Assembly: GCA_022559845.1 (NCBI GenBank)
Contig: CM040121.1
Location: forward strand, 514,208,566-514,272,565
DNA length: 64,000 nucleotides
Direction of reading: 5' to 3'
Source of the DNA: Amorphophallus konjac
Lineage: Eukaryota > Streptophyta > Magnoliopsida > Alismatales > Araceae
Shown: positions 21,737-32,656 of the stretch, in pieces
Numbering within the stretch: the first letter of the stretch is position 1
Layout of the letters: every line of letters begins with the position of its first letter
Position numbers and translations under genes: made by a program
The notes under the pieces: generated by a model
The model's input: only the letters and a program-made list of their open reading frames with translations
Databases searched by the model: none
Told to the model about the DNA's origin: nothing

Positions 21737-24700
21737 ATTGCTCTCCTCTTTTTTGGAATATCAGAGGTCTTGCTAATTCGGCCTCTAAGAGACATCTCAA
21801 GTTTTTGTTAAGGTCTCATCAGATTGATTTTCTTGCTATTATGGAACCAAAGATGCCTTTGTCTAAGGCTAATGCTATTCGACGCTTTCTAGGGATGGAT
21901 CATATGGAGGATTGCCTTGATATGGATACTAAAATTTGGCTCTTCTGGAATAATCCGCTACAATTCTCTCTGATCTCCAAATCTTCTCAGCAGGTGTCTG
22001 GCACCTTATCGAATGGCAGTGTTGCTCTATGTAGAGTTACCGCCATTTATGCAGCATGTGATGCTTCCAATCGTCGACTTCTGTTTGATGATTTGCTTTC
22101 TATGAGCAATACTGATGGCTTACCGTGGATTGTTGGGGGTGATTTTAATTGTATTGCCGATTCGTCTGAGAAGCTAGGTGGTAACCTGCATAATGCCTCC
22201 TCCATGCTAGATTTTAATGCCTTTTTATCTGCTTCTGGTCTGCTGGATGCGGGCTTTCGGGGACCCAGGTACACTTTGTCTAATAACAGAGTGGGTGGTG
22301 CTGCTAATAAAGCTAGACTGGATCGAATTCTCATCAGCTTGCCTTGCCAAGTTTCTTTTCCTGGCTTATTTGTCCAACACCTCCGGTGTGGCCCGTCCGA
22401 TCACGCTCCATTGGCTATCAAGTATGATGCTACTTGTTCTCCTCCCTCTCGTTTCACTTTCCAGAAGATGTGGTTGGACCATGACTCCTTTTTACTTTGC
22501 GTTCGAGAGGCTTGGTCTCGGGAGGCTGGAGCTTCATATAACCCTCTGCTTAATCTGCAATTAAAATTGAAAGCTACTAAAAAGGCTCTCCAAGTTTGGA
22601 ATAAAGAAGTTTTTGGTATCTTGAGGTAAACCTTAAGAATGCTGAAAATCTGGTTCACCTTAAACAGCTGGAATTTGATATGCTACCTACCGAAGACAGC
22701 AGATCAGCTCTCTATGCGGCTAATGCGGCGTTGCGGCGGATGCTACATCGGAAGGAGATATTGTGGTGCCAGAAAGCGAGAATGTGTTGGCTTAAGGATG
22801 GGGATAAAAATACTTCTTTCTTCCATGCAATTGTGCAGGGCAAACGCAGGAAGAACTATATTCACCGGTTGCGTGTCAACAACCTTTGGTGTGATGATAA
22901 GGAGGTTCTGCGGAATGAGGCAGTGCAATATTTCTCTCAACTTCTTACGGCAGAGGATCATACCATTGACGAAGGCCTACTACATGTGATTCCTCAGTTA
23001 GTCTCTGAACAACAAAATCATGATCTGATATCACTCCCTACTGCCAGCGATATTAAGGATACCATCTGGAAGATGAATTGGGATAGCGCTCCAGGACCTG
23101 ACGGCTTCTCCGGACATTTCTATTCCCATTGATGGGATATTATTGGTGATGATGTCGTTAAGGGTGTTCAAGGTTTCTTTCAGGGTTTTCCTTTACCCAA
23201 GGGTATCACTTCCAGTATTATTGCCTTAATTCCTAAGGTTGCTAGCCTGAGTAACTTTGGGGAATTCAGACCCATCAGTCTGTGTAACTTCAGTTACAAA
23301 ATTATCTCCCTTATTCTTACTAACAGGCTGGGCTCTATCTTGCCGGGTATTATCTCTGCTGAGCATGGTGTATTTGTGAAGGGCAGACATATCATTGATA
23401 ATCTGGCCTTGTCGTGGCAGTTGTTTGCTGATCTTGGGAGGAAGGTTCATGGGCATAATGTGGTCTTTAAGTTGGATATGGTGAAGGCTTATGACAGGGT
23501 GGCTTGGGATTTTCTCCTCAAAGTCCTCCAAAGGTTCGGTTTCTGTAACAGATTCCTTTCCTTTGTTGCTGGGTTGACGTTTAATTACTGGTTTTCAGTG
23601 TTATTTAATGGCTCACTAGCAGGATATTTCCATTCTTCTCGCGGACTTCGGCAGGGAGACCCGCTAGCACCTGCACTTTTCATCATCTTGGAGGAAGTCC
23701 TCAGTAGAGGGCTGATGAGTATGTGCAATGAGGGTTTACTTGTGCCTTTTTCGGGTCCCAGAGGATGTATGCCTATGACCCACCTATTATATGCTGATGA
23801 TACCCTTTTATTTCTCAACGGCCATGCTAATAATATCCGACGCCTGATGGATTTCTTGCATGCTTACGAGCAGTCCTCTGGACAGAAGATAAATGCCTCA
23901 AAGAGTTGCTTATGTGTTTCTAGCAACGCACCTGCAAGACTGATATCCAGCTTATCTGCCATTACCAGATTCCGCCATCATCATGGCGCCCTCACGTATC
24001 TAGGTGTACCTATCCGTCATGGCAGAACCTTGGTGGCAGATTTCAAACATCTTATTGATAAGGTGAATCTGCATATTTCCACTTGGAAGTCTCGCATGTT
24101 ATCTCAAGCTGGACGGATTACTCTCATCAACTCGGTGCTTTCCTCCATTCCTCTGTACCTGGCAACTGCTATTTCTATTCCCAAATCGATTGTTAACTAC
24201 ATTGAGCGACTCTGTGCAAGGTTCTTCTGGGGTGAGGCTGATAGGGTCCCTCGTCGACATTGGGTGCGCTGGTCTGTTATCCAAAAGCCTGTGGCTGAGG
24301 GTGGTTTGGGAGTACGGAGTTTAAACCATGTTCAAGTTGCTATGGCAGTGAAGCTGGCATGGTTGATCTTGCATGGATCATCGCTCTGGGCGGTCTACAT
24401 TCGGCGACGTTTCCAACTCGAGGGTGATCCTACTTCATTGGTGCCGCATCTGCATGGCATTCCTAATGCTACCCTAAGCGTTGCCTTTAATGTGGTTCAT
24501 TCTCAAACCAGGTGGATTGTTGGTAATGGCAATACAGTGAGCTTCCTGGATGATCTCTGGATTGGCGAATCCCCCTTGCGACAATCTTTGGGGGTCAACC
24601 TTCAGGGTCACAATCCGACTGTGCATGAGGTTTTAGCTAATAGGGATCATCCAGTTCGAAGACTACTCCCTGATGCACAATTCCTTGAAGGTATCTCTCT

Positions 24701-25856
24701 GTCGAATTTTAAAGACGAATGCATCTGGACACTCTCTTCTTCTGGTGCTTTCACGCTTAAGTCGGCTTATGAGCACCTAAGGCCGAGAGGTGTTCGACGT
24801 GCTGCCTTGTCCCGCCTCTGGAACCATCACTTTCAACGGCGTGCGTTTTTGTTTACCTGGAGAATCCTTCACAGAGCAGTCCCTGTTGATGTTAGAATAG
24901 CCGACTGTGGTATCTCCTTGGCATCTTGCGATTCTTGCTATTCTTTCCTGAGTCTGGAAGAGCTGGACCATCTGTTTCTAAGTAGTGACTTGGCTTCTGT
25001 ACTGTGGAATTGGGCAGCTTCTTTCTTGCCAACTGCCCATAGATCCGACCCTCATATCACTCATCGCATGTGGGATATTATCACTCAGTGCAACCCTCAC
25101 TCTTTGAATGGTTGTATTGCCATGTATGCCTCCATTCTTATTGTGTGGGAAATTTGGAAGGCTAGATGCACAGCGCGCTTTGAGGGAACCTACCTGTCTC
25201 CTGTGCGTATCATTCACAATATCCTGTTTCAGATTAATGCTGCTCTATCAAGAATGACCTTCAAGCATCAGCCTGCTTCGCCCCAGACCCAACTTCTCCT
25301 GGCATACGGTTTCATATTCAGGTTCTCTACGCATATTGTCAAGCTTGTCTGATGGATTCCGCCTGACCAGGGCCTTGTGTTGAACGTCGATGGTGCAAGT
25401 AAAGGGAACACAGGTTACTGTGGTGGAGGAGGCTGCATCCGGGACCATAGGGGTAATATAGTATTGGCCTTCTCACATTTCTATGGCGTTGGTAGCAGTT
25501 TTGTGGCGGAAACAAGAGCTATGTGCGATGGCATTCGCCTTGCGAATGAGCATGGCCTTCACCTGTCTGTCGTCTGCACTGACAATGCGGTCTTGGCCAC
25601 CTCTCTGCAGGCTGGGATTGCAACGGCATGGGCTTCGCTACGCTGGTGGCGAGAAATTCGCACTTACTTTCTTCGATCAGGTGTGTGTGTCAGCCATGTT
25701 TACCGAGAAGCCAATAGAGTTGCTGATGCATTAGCGTCACTTGCGTGCTCCACCAAGGTTAACTCTATGGTCCGTTCGAAATCTGAGTTGCCCAGAGTTT
25801 GTATCGGGCCGCTTCTGACTAACCAGATGGGACTCGTGTCCTTACGGATGGTGTAG
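21733..25856 (+). pseudogene. LINE ORF2: endonuclease, reverse transcriptase, RNase H
   Basis: Endonuclease (21733-22629) shows the APE-type motifs WNIRGL, a Glu in MEPKM, GGDFNC, RLDRIL and SDHAPL. A frameshift near 22615 ends this frame at TAA 22627-22629. The next frame (about 22640-25856) has APGPDGFSG, a TGA at 23130-23132, then the reverse transcriptase motifs FKLDMVKAYDRVAW, GLRQGDPLAP and the catalytic LLYADDTLLF. A degraded zinc-finger-like CDSCYSF segment follows. After TGA at 25350-25352 the same frame gives RNase H (LNVDGASKGN, a Glu in VAETRAM, CTDNAV, ANRVADALA). The protein would nick DNA, copy its RNA and remove the template. Three disruptions make it nonfunctional. Confidence 0.9.
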
Positions 25857-25979
25857 TGATGGTTTTCCCATTTGGGTGATTTTTTGCAGGGGTATGCCCC
25901 GGTGATGTTGTAACAATTTCTCAACCTTATTTGCAATATATAAAAAAGAGCCCTCAGCTTTCTGCTTAAAAAAAAAAAA

Positions 25980-25991
25980 GGCCCACTCCTA
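25980..25991. repeat. LINE target site duplication, right
   Basis: GGCCCACTCCTA follows the poly(A) directly and pairs with 21606-21617. After it the coding sequence of gene X exon 2 continues. Confidence 0.85.
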
Positions 25992-26584
25992 GTAACCTCT
26001 GGGCAGCCTCTCGGTAGTCGGAGTACGTAATGCCAGTCAGCGCCTCGCCATCCACTTTCAGGCCCATAATTCAGACCACATCTTCCAGGCTGGGCACCAT
26101 GTGCCCCCAAGGCATCAAGAAAGCACGGCTCATTGGATCCCACCTTTCACACAATGCTTGGACGAGGGCAAGGTCGAGCCTGATTGGCTCGATCCGAAGA
26201 AAGACTCCAAGCCCCATCACGTCTAGCCTAGCCTTCTGAAAATCCGGGAGACCCCGGTATGCGGCCACTACCAACTCCCATGGAATGTGTGATTTCATCA
26301 CACCATGCGCATACACAAGGAGGGGTTTTGTTAGAAGGGAGGAAGAAAGACTGGAAGAAGAGACGAGCAAGCTCAGCTTACAAGTTGCGATTGGGTCCTT
26401 TCATTGAGGTGCCCTTCAAGCTCCGAGAGTCTCCGAGAGCTGCTACCACTGGACCTGCTTCTCTTCGAAGAGTGGGAAGATTCGGCCTCCATCCCAAGTC
26501 TTAGAACTCTTAGCTCTTCCGTGCTGTGGAAGCCCCTACTCTTCAAGATAGCTTTCGATGTCCCTAGAAGAACAAAGAGGGGAG

Positions 26585-26594
26585 GTATTTATGG
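26585..26594 (-). promoter_or_regulatory. TATA-like box of gene X
   Basis: Minus-strand CCATAAATAC lies about 95 bp upstream of the start at 26492, in a GGGGAGGTATTTATGGG context close to that upstream of gene W. The four array genes all have an AT-rich TATA-like site 90-100 bp from their start. Confidence 0.5.
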
Positions 26595-27065
26595 GAATGG
26601 GAGAAGTGCGAGCCATGACTGTCTCCATCAATAACCCCCCTCATGCTAGGGCACCTTCCTTGAGGTCCCATGTGTCACTTCGCCGCTCGCACAGGGAAGC
26701 TGATTGAGTGGTGCGACATGACGACTCAGAAATGACCCATCAAGTCCGAGTGGATGCAATAGGGAATAGGCGAAGGCCGTTGTTGTTGACTTCGATGGCA
26801 GATCCTCGTAGAAAAAGGGGCATGGCACAGCACGAGTCTCTGTTTCGCGGCTAGGCCTTGTCGAGCGCGTCACATAGAAACGGTAAAAGAGAAGAAGCGT
26901 AGGAAGGAAGGAACGTGCAAGAGGACAAATGAGCAACAGGGACATAAATCACTCCATTCATAGGTCTACATAAGTTGTCATGAACACTATAGTCATGAAC
27001 ATCACAAAAGGAAAGGTGGGACCACCAACCCGCTAATTCTTCCCATCACACTCACGCTCATCCCT
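26595..27065. other. Spacer between genes X and Y
   Basis: No coding feature recognised. The part next to X includes a GTTGTTGACTTCGATGG stretch that resembles GTCGTCGTTGACTTCAAC upstream of gene W (34207-34227). This suggests that X and W share a promoter type. Confidence 0.4.
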
Positions 27066-28345
27066 CTAGGCGTCCCTCTGCTCCCCCCTAAGGTGAGGGT
27101 CCCTCAGGGGCCTTCTGGAGCCCTGTACAGCAGCACTCGCCTCGTCTCGTGGCGCCTGCTCAGTAGCGGCGACCTGCTGCTGCTCCCCTAGCATAGCAAA
27201 GAAGCCACCCATATGGAGCTGGCCAGACTGGCAGAGTCGCGCCCCGAATTCTCGTGTCCTCTCATAGCTTGCCTCCATGTCCTCTAGCCTCTGTCCAATA
27301 GCTCGAAGGCCTAGCTGGAGCTCCCTCACCTAGACCTCCATGGCTCTTCTGTCCCCCCTCTCCTTCTCCCTCTCTAGCCTTTCTCTTTCCGCCTCTCTCT
27401 TGGCCACCTGGAGGAACACCCTCAACTCTAGGATGTCTGGATGTGGCCTCTCTTCACTATGACGCCGCAGCTCCGCGATAGTCGCTACCCAGGCATCACG
27501 TTCCTCTTCAGCCCGGGCCGCGCGGGCCACCGCACCGGCAAGTTGCTCTCGGAGGGAGGCAATCTCAAGAAAAGGGGCCGAGGAGCTGGAAGATGCACCG
27601 CCAGCCATTCCTGCCATCGCTGCCCGCTGGGCACGCTGGAACAAACAAACAACGACCATCGGCTAAGCTCCAAATTTAAAACAAAAAAAATTAAATAAAA
27701 AAAATGCAACACTTAACTTACCAGGATCGCCAGTTCCTGTTGAGTGACGGTCAGCTGCCGCCTAGCCTTTGCTAGTTAGGCACGCAAGCCGTTGATGTCG
27801 TGCGCATCCCCGGATTGGAGAGGTCCCACATGACTCTCTCTCCGCTGCCGCAGGAAGTCGGTACTGTCCTGCACCAGTACGCTCCCTTACTGTCCAGGGA
27901 GATGTATGCGCCAGTCCTCGAGCTTCGCCTTGCCGCAACGCTCCTTCCTGACACGGCTCGGCTCATCCGCACTCGCCCATTCATCGGCCAAGCCCGGGGT
28001 CCTTGCCATGCCCTACATCAAGAAAGGAGGGTCTTACGTCAAACAACGAGAACGCGTCTCCTGTCAAGGATGCGTCCATCATTTGAGTGCAACACTCGTC
28101 GAACCCTTTTCCCCTCTCACATGGCTCGCTCCAAACTCAAAATGGATCAAAGAGGAGGAGATCGAAGGACCTATCGGGCCGTGTTCACCTCCCTCCGTGC
28201 CATCGGGCCCCTCGGGTCCCTCAAGTGCCCGAAGGGGCCCTTCCTCTTCCATGGATGCCTCTCCGTGCTCTTGCGCGTCCCTCCTCGGGCAAGGAGTTCC
28301 TCGCCCCTCTCTCCCTTCACCACGATTTGGCCCACCAAACTCCAT
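27066..28345 (-). pseudogene. Antisense PMD accessory gene Y, core exons deleted
   Basis: Exon 1 (from about 28345 to 28150) encodes an acidic, Pro/Gly-rich leader (EEEGPLRALEGPEGPDG) similar to the leader of gene Z (LAVEGPEGPGDAGEDEHD). It is followed almost at once, near 28020, by the exon 4 segment (RTLGLADEWASADEPSRV to KAKLEDWRIHLPGQ). Exons 2 and 3, with most of the PMD domain, are therefore gone. Exons 5-7 continue with the KARRQLTVTQQELAIL segment, a RAQRAAMAGMAGGAS start and an Arg/Glu-rich coiled coil. TAG interrupts at 27330-27332. The tail after it (LCQSGQLHMGGFFAML to LRGEQRDA) ends at 27066. It is a truncated copy, and could still be read as two fragments. Confidence 0.65.
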
Positions 28346-28741
28346 CGATCGAGAGTGGAAGAAGACGAAGATGGGCGAGCAAATCTCGATGGGAGGTGGG
28401 CTCATTTGAGGGCAAGACACGGAAGGAGGGCCGCCCGGCGCTTTAAATTCGAATTCAAGAGCTTGAGACGCGTCCTCGCACCTAGACGCGTCCAAAAAGA
28501 GAGAAATGTCATCCCTCCGCGCAAGGCGTAATTCCCCGCTTTTTAGGGGGAGGTCTCGTGAAGTGTACCTCGAAAGAACAGGTGTGAGAGAAGAAGCGTG
28601 GGAAAGGGAAAGTGCACAGAAGGCAGTCAAGGAACAGAAGAAACCATTCCATTTCACATAAAAAATAGGCAGTAGTACATCATAAAGTGAAGAGGGTGGG
28701 GTGTACAAGCAACTCTCTAACTCTCTCTACCACCCTCCTGG
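28346..28741. promoter_or_regulatory. Promoter spacer of gene Y with palindromic motif
   Basis: A TATA-like ATTTAAAGCG (minus strand, about 28440) lies 95 bp upstream of the Y start. Just upstream of it, GACGCGTCC and TAGACGCGTCC form an inverted pair at 28466-28497. The same palindrome type is found upstream of gene Z and in the LTR of element B. Confidence 0.55.
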
Positions 28742-29725
28742 TCATCTCTCTCCTCCCCCCTCCGACGGGGATCCCTAGGGGGCCTCCGTGAACTCTGAGA
28801 GGCGGTGCTCGCCTCGTCCTGTGGTGCCACGCCAGCCTCGAAGGCACGACGACACTCCTCGGCCGAAGAAATCAGGAAGCTGCCCATGGAGAAGGAACCA
28901 GACTGACGAAGTCACGCCCGACGCTCCTTCGCCCTCTGATACCGCTCCTCACTCTCCCGAAGCCTCCCCTCCGCTAAGCCAAGGCTCAATCGGAGCTTCA
29001 TCATCTGGGCCTCCAGAGCCCTCCTCTCATCCCAATCTCGCTGTCGCTCTACCCTCCTATCCTCCCTCTCCCTCTCCTCTCTCTCTCTCATCGCCTCTCT
29101 CCTCGACAGCTCGAGGGCAATCCGTAGCTCCAGCACGTCGCGAGGAAGCTCCTCAGCCTCCCATCGTCGCTCCTCCTCTAGCTCTACTATCCGCGCATCA
29201 CGCTCTGCCACCCAAGCGTCGCGGGCATCACGCTCCTCCTCGGCACGAACCGCACGAGCCAGGGCATCTCGAATCTCCGCCACCTGTCAAAAACCCCACA
29301 TGCCCCGTAAAAGATCAGTGAAGGAAGGAGAGCAACTGGAAGGGGAGCCTGTGTCAAGCAAACACTCACTCGAGTTACGTGGTCACGCTCGGCCTCCTCA
29401 GCCCGGGCCACCGCATACGCCAGCTGCTCCTAGAGAGAAGGGACCTCCGGAGGAGGGCCCCATGAACTAGAACCTGCCCCGCCAGCCATCCCGGCTGCTG
29501 CCGTCTGATGGGCTCGCTGAAACATAGGAGCAACAGTCAAAGGCTAAGCATCGAAAATCCAGGTCACAATAAAAAAAATGTGTAGTGCACTGCATAAGCT
29601 CACCAGGATCTCCAACTCCTGCCGGACGGCTGTCAGCTGCTGCCTGGCCTCTACCAACTGGGCCTGCAAGTCGGCAATGACGGTGTCACGAGCATCCTGC
29701 ATTCATGCATATAGATTAATTTGCA

Positions 29726-29729
<4 letters not shown>

Positions 29730-29762
<33 letters not shown>
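29730..29762. repeat. (AT)n microsatellite in intron 4 of gene Z
   Basis: A pure alternating TA run of about 30 bp lies between exon 5 (ends 29696) and exon 4 (starts 29799). It does not affect coding. Confidence 0.9.
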
Positions 29763-29764
<2 letters not shown>

Positions 29765-31329
29765 AAAGGAGAGAAAAGGATCTTCATCTCATACTTACCC
29801 CTGCCGCCCCACCGAGGTAGAGACGCTCCGCGTACGTAGCCCGGTACCGTCGCAGGTAGTCGGTGCGGTCCGGTGCGTAGGACACCACCGGGACTCCACC
29901 CTGCTGCCAGTCCTGGCACTATGCAGGGAAGCGCGTACGCCAGTCAACGATCTTCGCCTTACCCCGGGTCTTCCGCCCGACATGGCCCGGCTCATCTACA
30001 CCAACCCACTCCTGGGCAAGCCCCAAAGTCCTCATGACCAGCCTAAGCCGCAGCGGCTCGATCTCGTTCAGGCAGTGGACCCACAAGTCCCACCCAAAAT
30101 GAGGTCGGCCCGCTATGACCCAAGGCTGGCCAGCATCGGCCATACCCAGGTAGGGTCTCCATACCACCTGCATCACCACACATGCATCATATTAGTTACC
30201 ATTTTGCTAAACTAAGTCATAGTCATAAAACGAAAATAAATCATATGCATCATACCATGGCCTCAGGGTACTCAGTCAACTCACGCTGAAGTGACGTCAG
30301 CTGGTAGCTGCCCGGTGCCGCAACTGTGACCGGCCTCCACCGCCACGCTAAGGGCACGGCTCTCCGGTTCCATTGCCTGGCTCTCCCCATCGAGAAGTAA
30401 TAGTAACTCCATACCTGCATCCATCATGCATCATTAGCATAAATAATGGCATAACTATAATTACGGTAAAATGCATAAATAAAATATTTACCTGGAGAAA
30501 AGGTGCAAAGCCACTAACTGTTGTCTCCCTCTCTATACCCTGAGAGAGATCGGCAATCAAGTGGGCGAGTAGAGCTGCTCCCCACGCATAATCCCCCACT
30601 CGGTCCAGGTCCGCTAAGATCCCGAGGAAGCGGCAATGGATGCTGTCCCCCTTTGTTCCCAGCAGAAGGCGGCCCAGAAAAAAGAAGAGGAACCTCCGGA
30701 GGTCCAGATCCGCCAGCTCTCGCTCGCTCGGGTCCTGGGTAAAAGCCACACGGGCGTCTCCCTCCAGTCGTGCCAGAAACTCTGCTCCAGTCTCGCTAAC
30801 CCGCTGGCGCGGGTCAACGAATCCGAGCGCCTCCATGATGTCTACCCGGCCGACTGTCCTGCTGTCTCTGTCGGTCGCGATCGTCTCCAGCCACAATAGC
30901 TCGAAGGCGCTCTCTTTGTAGTCGGGGTAAGTGACCCCGCTGACGGCCTCTCCGTCCACTCACAGGCCGGTGATCCGAGCTACGTCCTCTAGTGTCGGCA
31001 CCATATGCCCCCAGGGCATCAGGAACGCTCGACTCGGCGCATGTCACCGCTCCCTCAGCGCCTGGATAAGGGGAAGGTCGAGCCGGAAGGGCTCAATCCT
31101 CGGGAACGCCCCAAACCCCATGGCGTCCACCCGCGCCCTCTGGAAGTCTGGTAACCCTCGGTACTCTGCGACTACCAAGAACCAGCTGATCTGGCTCTTC
31201 ATCATGCCCTGCACACCACAAAGAACAAACACAAAAATCACATCAGTAAAAACAGGGCTGTAATTAATGAACATAATAACAACAAAAATAAACAAAAAAA
31301 AGACCACAAAACATTTAATTTTTAATTAC

Positions 31330-31805
31330 TTCTTTGAGGCGTCCATGGGCTTGGACGCCTCTTTATTTTCTTTATTTTTTTAAATTCAAAAATCAAACCT
31401 TATGAGGACTATAATATAAATGTACTCTTCTTAAAAGAATCCTATATGGAGGCCTTGTATAAAGAACTAAACCATAGGCGGACTAGTATATAAATGTACA
31501 AGCTAACTTTATGCCACATGGGTAGTACGTAAGTGGGGTGCCTTTTCCACCACCAAGAGAATGGGCGCCCCTTACCAAGGTTACCTCGATTAGCGTGCCC
31601 ATAGGTGTGGTGGGTCCGAGTGACCCCATATGTTCCGGGCTTTCGTGTTACGCTCGATCGAGTCACCGTGTATCGGTGTGAGTGCGGTGGGGTTCCCCCA
31701 CATGTATCTTATTTTATTTCTTTAATTCCGTAAATAATAAAAAAATACATAAAAATAATAATTTAAAAACATGGAGGCGTCCACTGGGTTGGACGCCTTA
31801 ACAGC
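31330..31805. repeat. Two palindromic GGCGTCC motifs in intron 1 of gene Z
   Basis: At 31337-31362 and 31773-31800 the arms GAGGCGTCCA and TGGACGCCT(C/T) are separated by a 5-6 base loop. The same motif recurs eight times in the element B LTR upstream of its TATA box. Confidence 0.8.
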
Positions 31806-32169
31806 CAGTCTTCTCTCTCTCTCACCTCCCTTCCAACGCCATCTCTCGCCCCCATTTCCCTCATGAAATCACACAATAATGCAATAGAGGAGTTCTAAGG
31901 TGCTTACCGAGTCATGCTCATCCTCTCCCGCGTCGCCAGGTCCCTCGGGCCCCTCTACGGCTAGTGGGATCATCTCCTCGTCCACAGGAGCCTCCTCTGC
32001 ACGATCTCGAGTCCTCTGCGGACGACGGGCGAGCCACTTCCGCTTCTCGACTTCCTGGCTCGATTCCCCGCGCTCCATGGGTCCAGAATAAGGGTAAAAG
32101 GGTCAAAAGAAGGTGGAAGAACCCAGAGAGGAGAGAGGAAGGGGTGTGGAAAGTGAGAGGTCGCATAGG

Positions 32170-32505
32170 CGGCCTCTCATATTTAAAAAAAACATTCTTT
32201 TGAACGCGTCCAGGCACCTGGACGCGTTCAAACACAAAAAAAAAGTTTTTTCTAAAAAAATAATAATAATTAAAGACGCGTCCAGGGTCCTGGACGCGTC
32301 AAAATAAGAAAACAAAATAATATATATATGTACATATATAAAAAAAGGGGGCGAAAAGAAAATAAAAGAAAAATAAAAAAATAAAAAATATATAAAAGCG
32401 TCCAATCTCGTGGACGCTTCAATTAAAAATTAAAAAATAATAATAAATAACAAAATAAAATTAAAATTAAAAAAAGCGTCCACCTCTGTGGACGCATTCA
32501 AGATA
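32170..32505. promoter_or_regulatory. Gene Z promoter with four palindromic motifs
   Basis: A TATA-like TTAAATATGAG (minus strand, about 32175-32187) lies 100 bp upstream of the Z start. Upstream of it are four hairpin-type motifs: ACGCGTCCAGG/CCTGGACGCGT at 32208-32230, GACGCGTCCA/TGGACGCGTC at 32275-32300, AAGCGTCCA/TGGACGCTT at 32396-32422 and AAGCGTCCA/TGGACGCATT at 32474-32499. AT-rich spacers of 40-100 bp separate them. Confidence 0.7.
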
Positions 32506-32656
32506 AAAAAAGGGGGGGGCAAGCAAAAGAAAAACAACAAAAGGTAAAATAAAAACATCAAGAACCACAGAAAAATCATAAAAAAGGAAATGTTAAAAAA
32601 AATGGAACCAATTTTGCACACAACCCCACATTTTATTTCATTCAAAACAGAGTGGG

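Larger units (their letters stand above)
21618..25979 (+). mobile_element. L1-type LINE, 5' truncated, inserted in gene X
   Basis: A 4362-bp non-LTR retrotransposon with the tail of ORF1, all of ORF2 (endonuclease, reverse transcriptase, RNase H), a short 3' UTR and a 12-bp poly(A) at 25968-25979. The 12-bp target duplication and insertion into the antisense PMD exon show target-primed integration after that gene copy was in place. Plant L1 elements with a C-terminal RNase H are well known. ORF2 has a frameshift and two stops, so the copy is inactive. Confidence 0.95.
19556..26492 (-). pseudogene. Antisense PMD accessory gene X, split by a LINE
   Basis: Exons on the minus strand are 26492-26382, 26304-25980 continued at 21617-21220, 21147-20989, 20906-20538, 20448-20356, 20279-20121 and 20059-19556. 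Exon 2 carries the PMD core: the WELVVAAYRGLPDFQKAR start, a FLMPWGHMVPSLEDV motif, then DLRRFLFFLLGKLLLG and a DRE-F-PF-Q end. Exons 3 and 4 add WSYYYLTMGKARHWRP and the CLNEIEPLRL to RTLGLAQEW segment. The last exon is an Arg/Glu-rich coiled coil. Exons of 159, 369 and 93 nt match gene Z exactly. Lesions include the LINE in exon 2, several stops (near 26075, 21275 and 20900), a first acceptor AG changed to AT, and a third donor GT changed to AT. It is a dead copy. A nuclear regulatory role is only inferred from the PMD family. Confidence 0.75.
28742..32078 (-). pseudogene. Antisense PMD accessory gene Z, seven exons
   Basis: Exons on the minus strand are 32078-31908, 31208-30492, 30414-30256, 30167-29799, 29696-29604, 29516-29370 and 29283-28742. 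Every intron has GT-AG ends and all internal exons are multiples of three (717, 159, 369, 93 and 147 nt). The product would be about 730 residues: acidic leader, PMD core (SWFLVVAEYRGLPDFQRAR, FLMPWGHMVPTLEDV, DLRRFLFFFLGRLLLG, YAWGAALLAHL), a WSYYYFSMGRARQW exon, a CLNEIEPLRLRLVMRTLGL exon, and a C-terminal Arg/Glu coiled coil. Stops break it: TGA at 31044-31046 where Trp is expected, TGA just before the VDGEAVSG segment near 30960, TAG near 29930, TAG in exon 6, and TGA at 28912-28914. It is otherwise the most complete array member. A role in silencing or control is inference from the PMD family. Confidence 0.75.

Noticed and set aside
22047..22658. Minus-strand frames within the LINE
   Set aside because: They are antisense shadows of the endonuclease and reverse transcriptase coding sequence.
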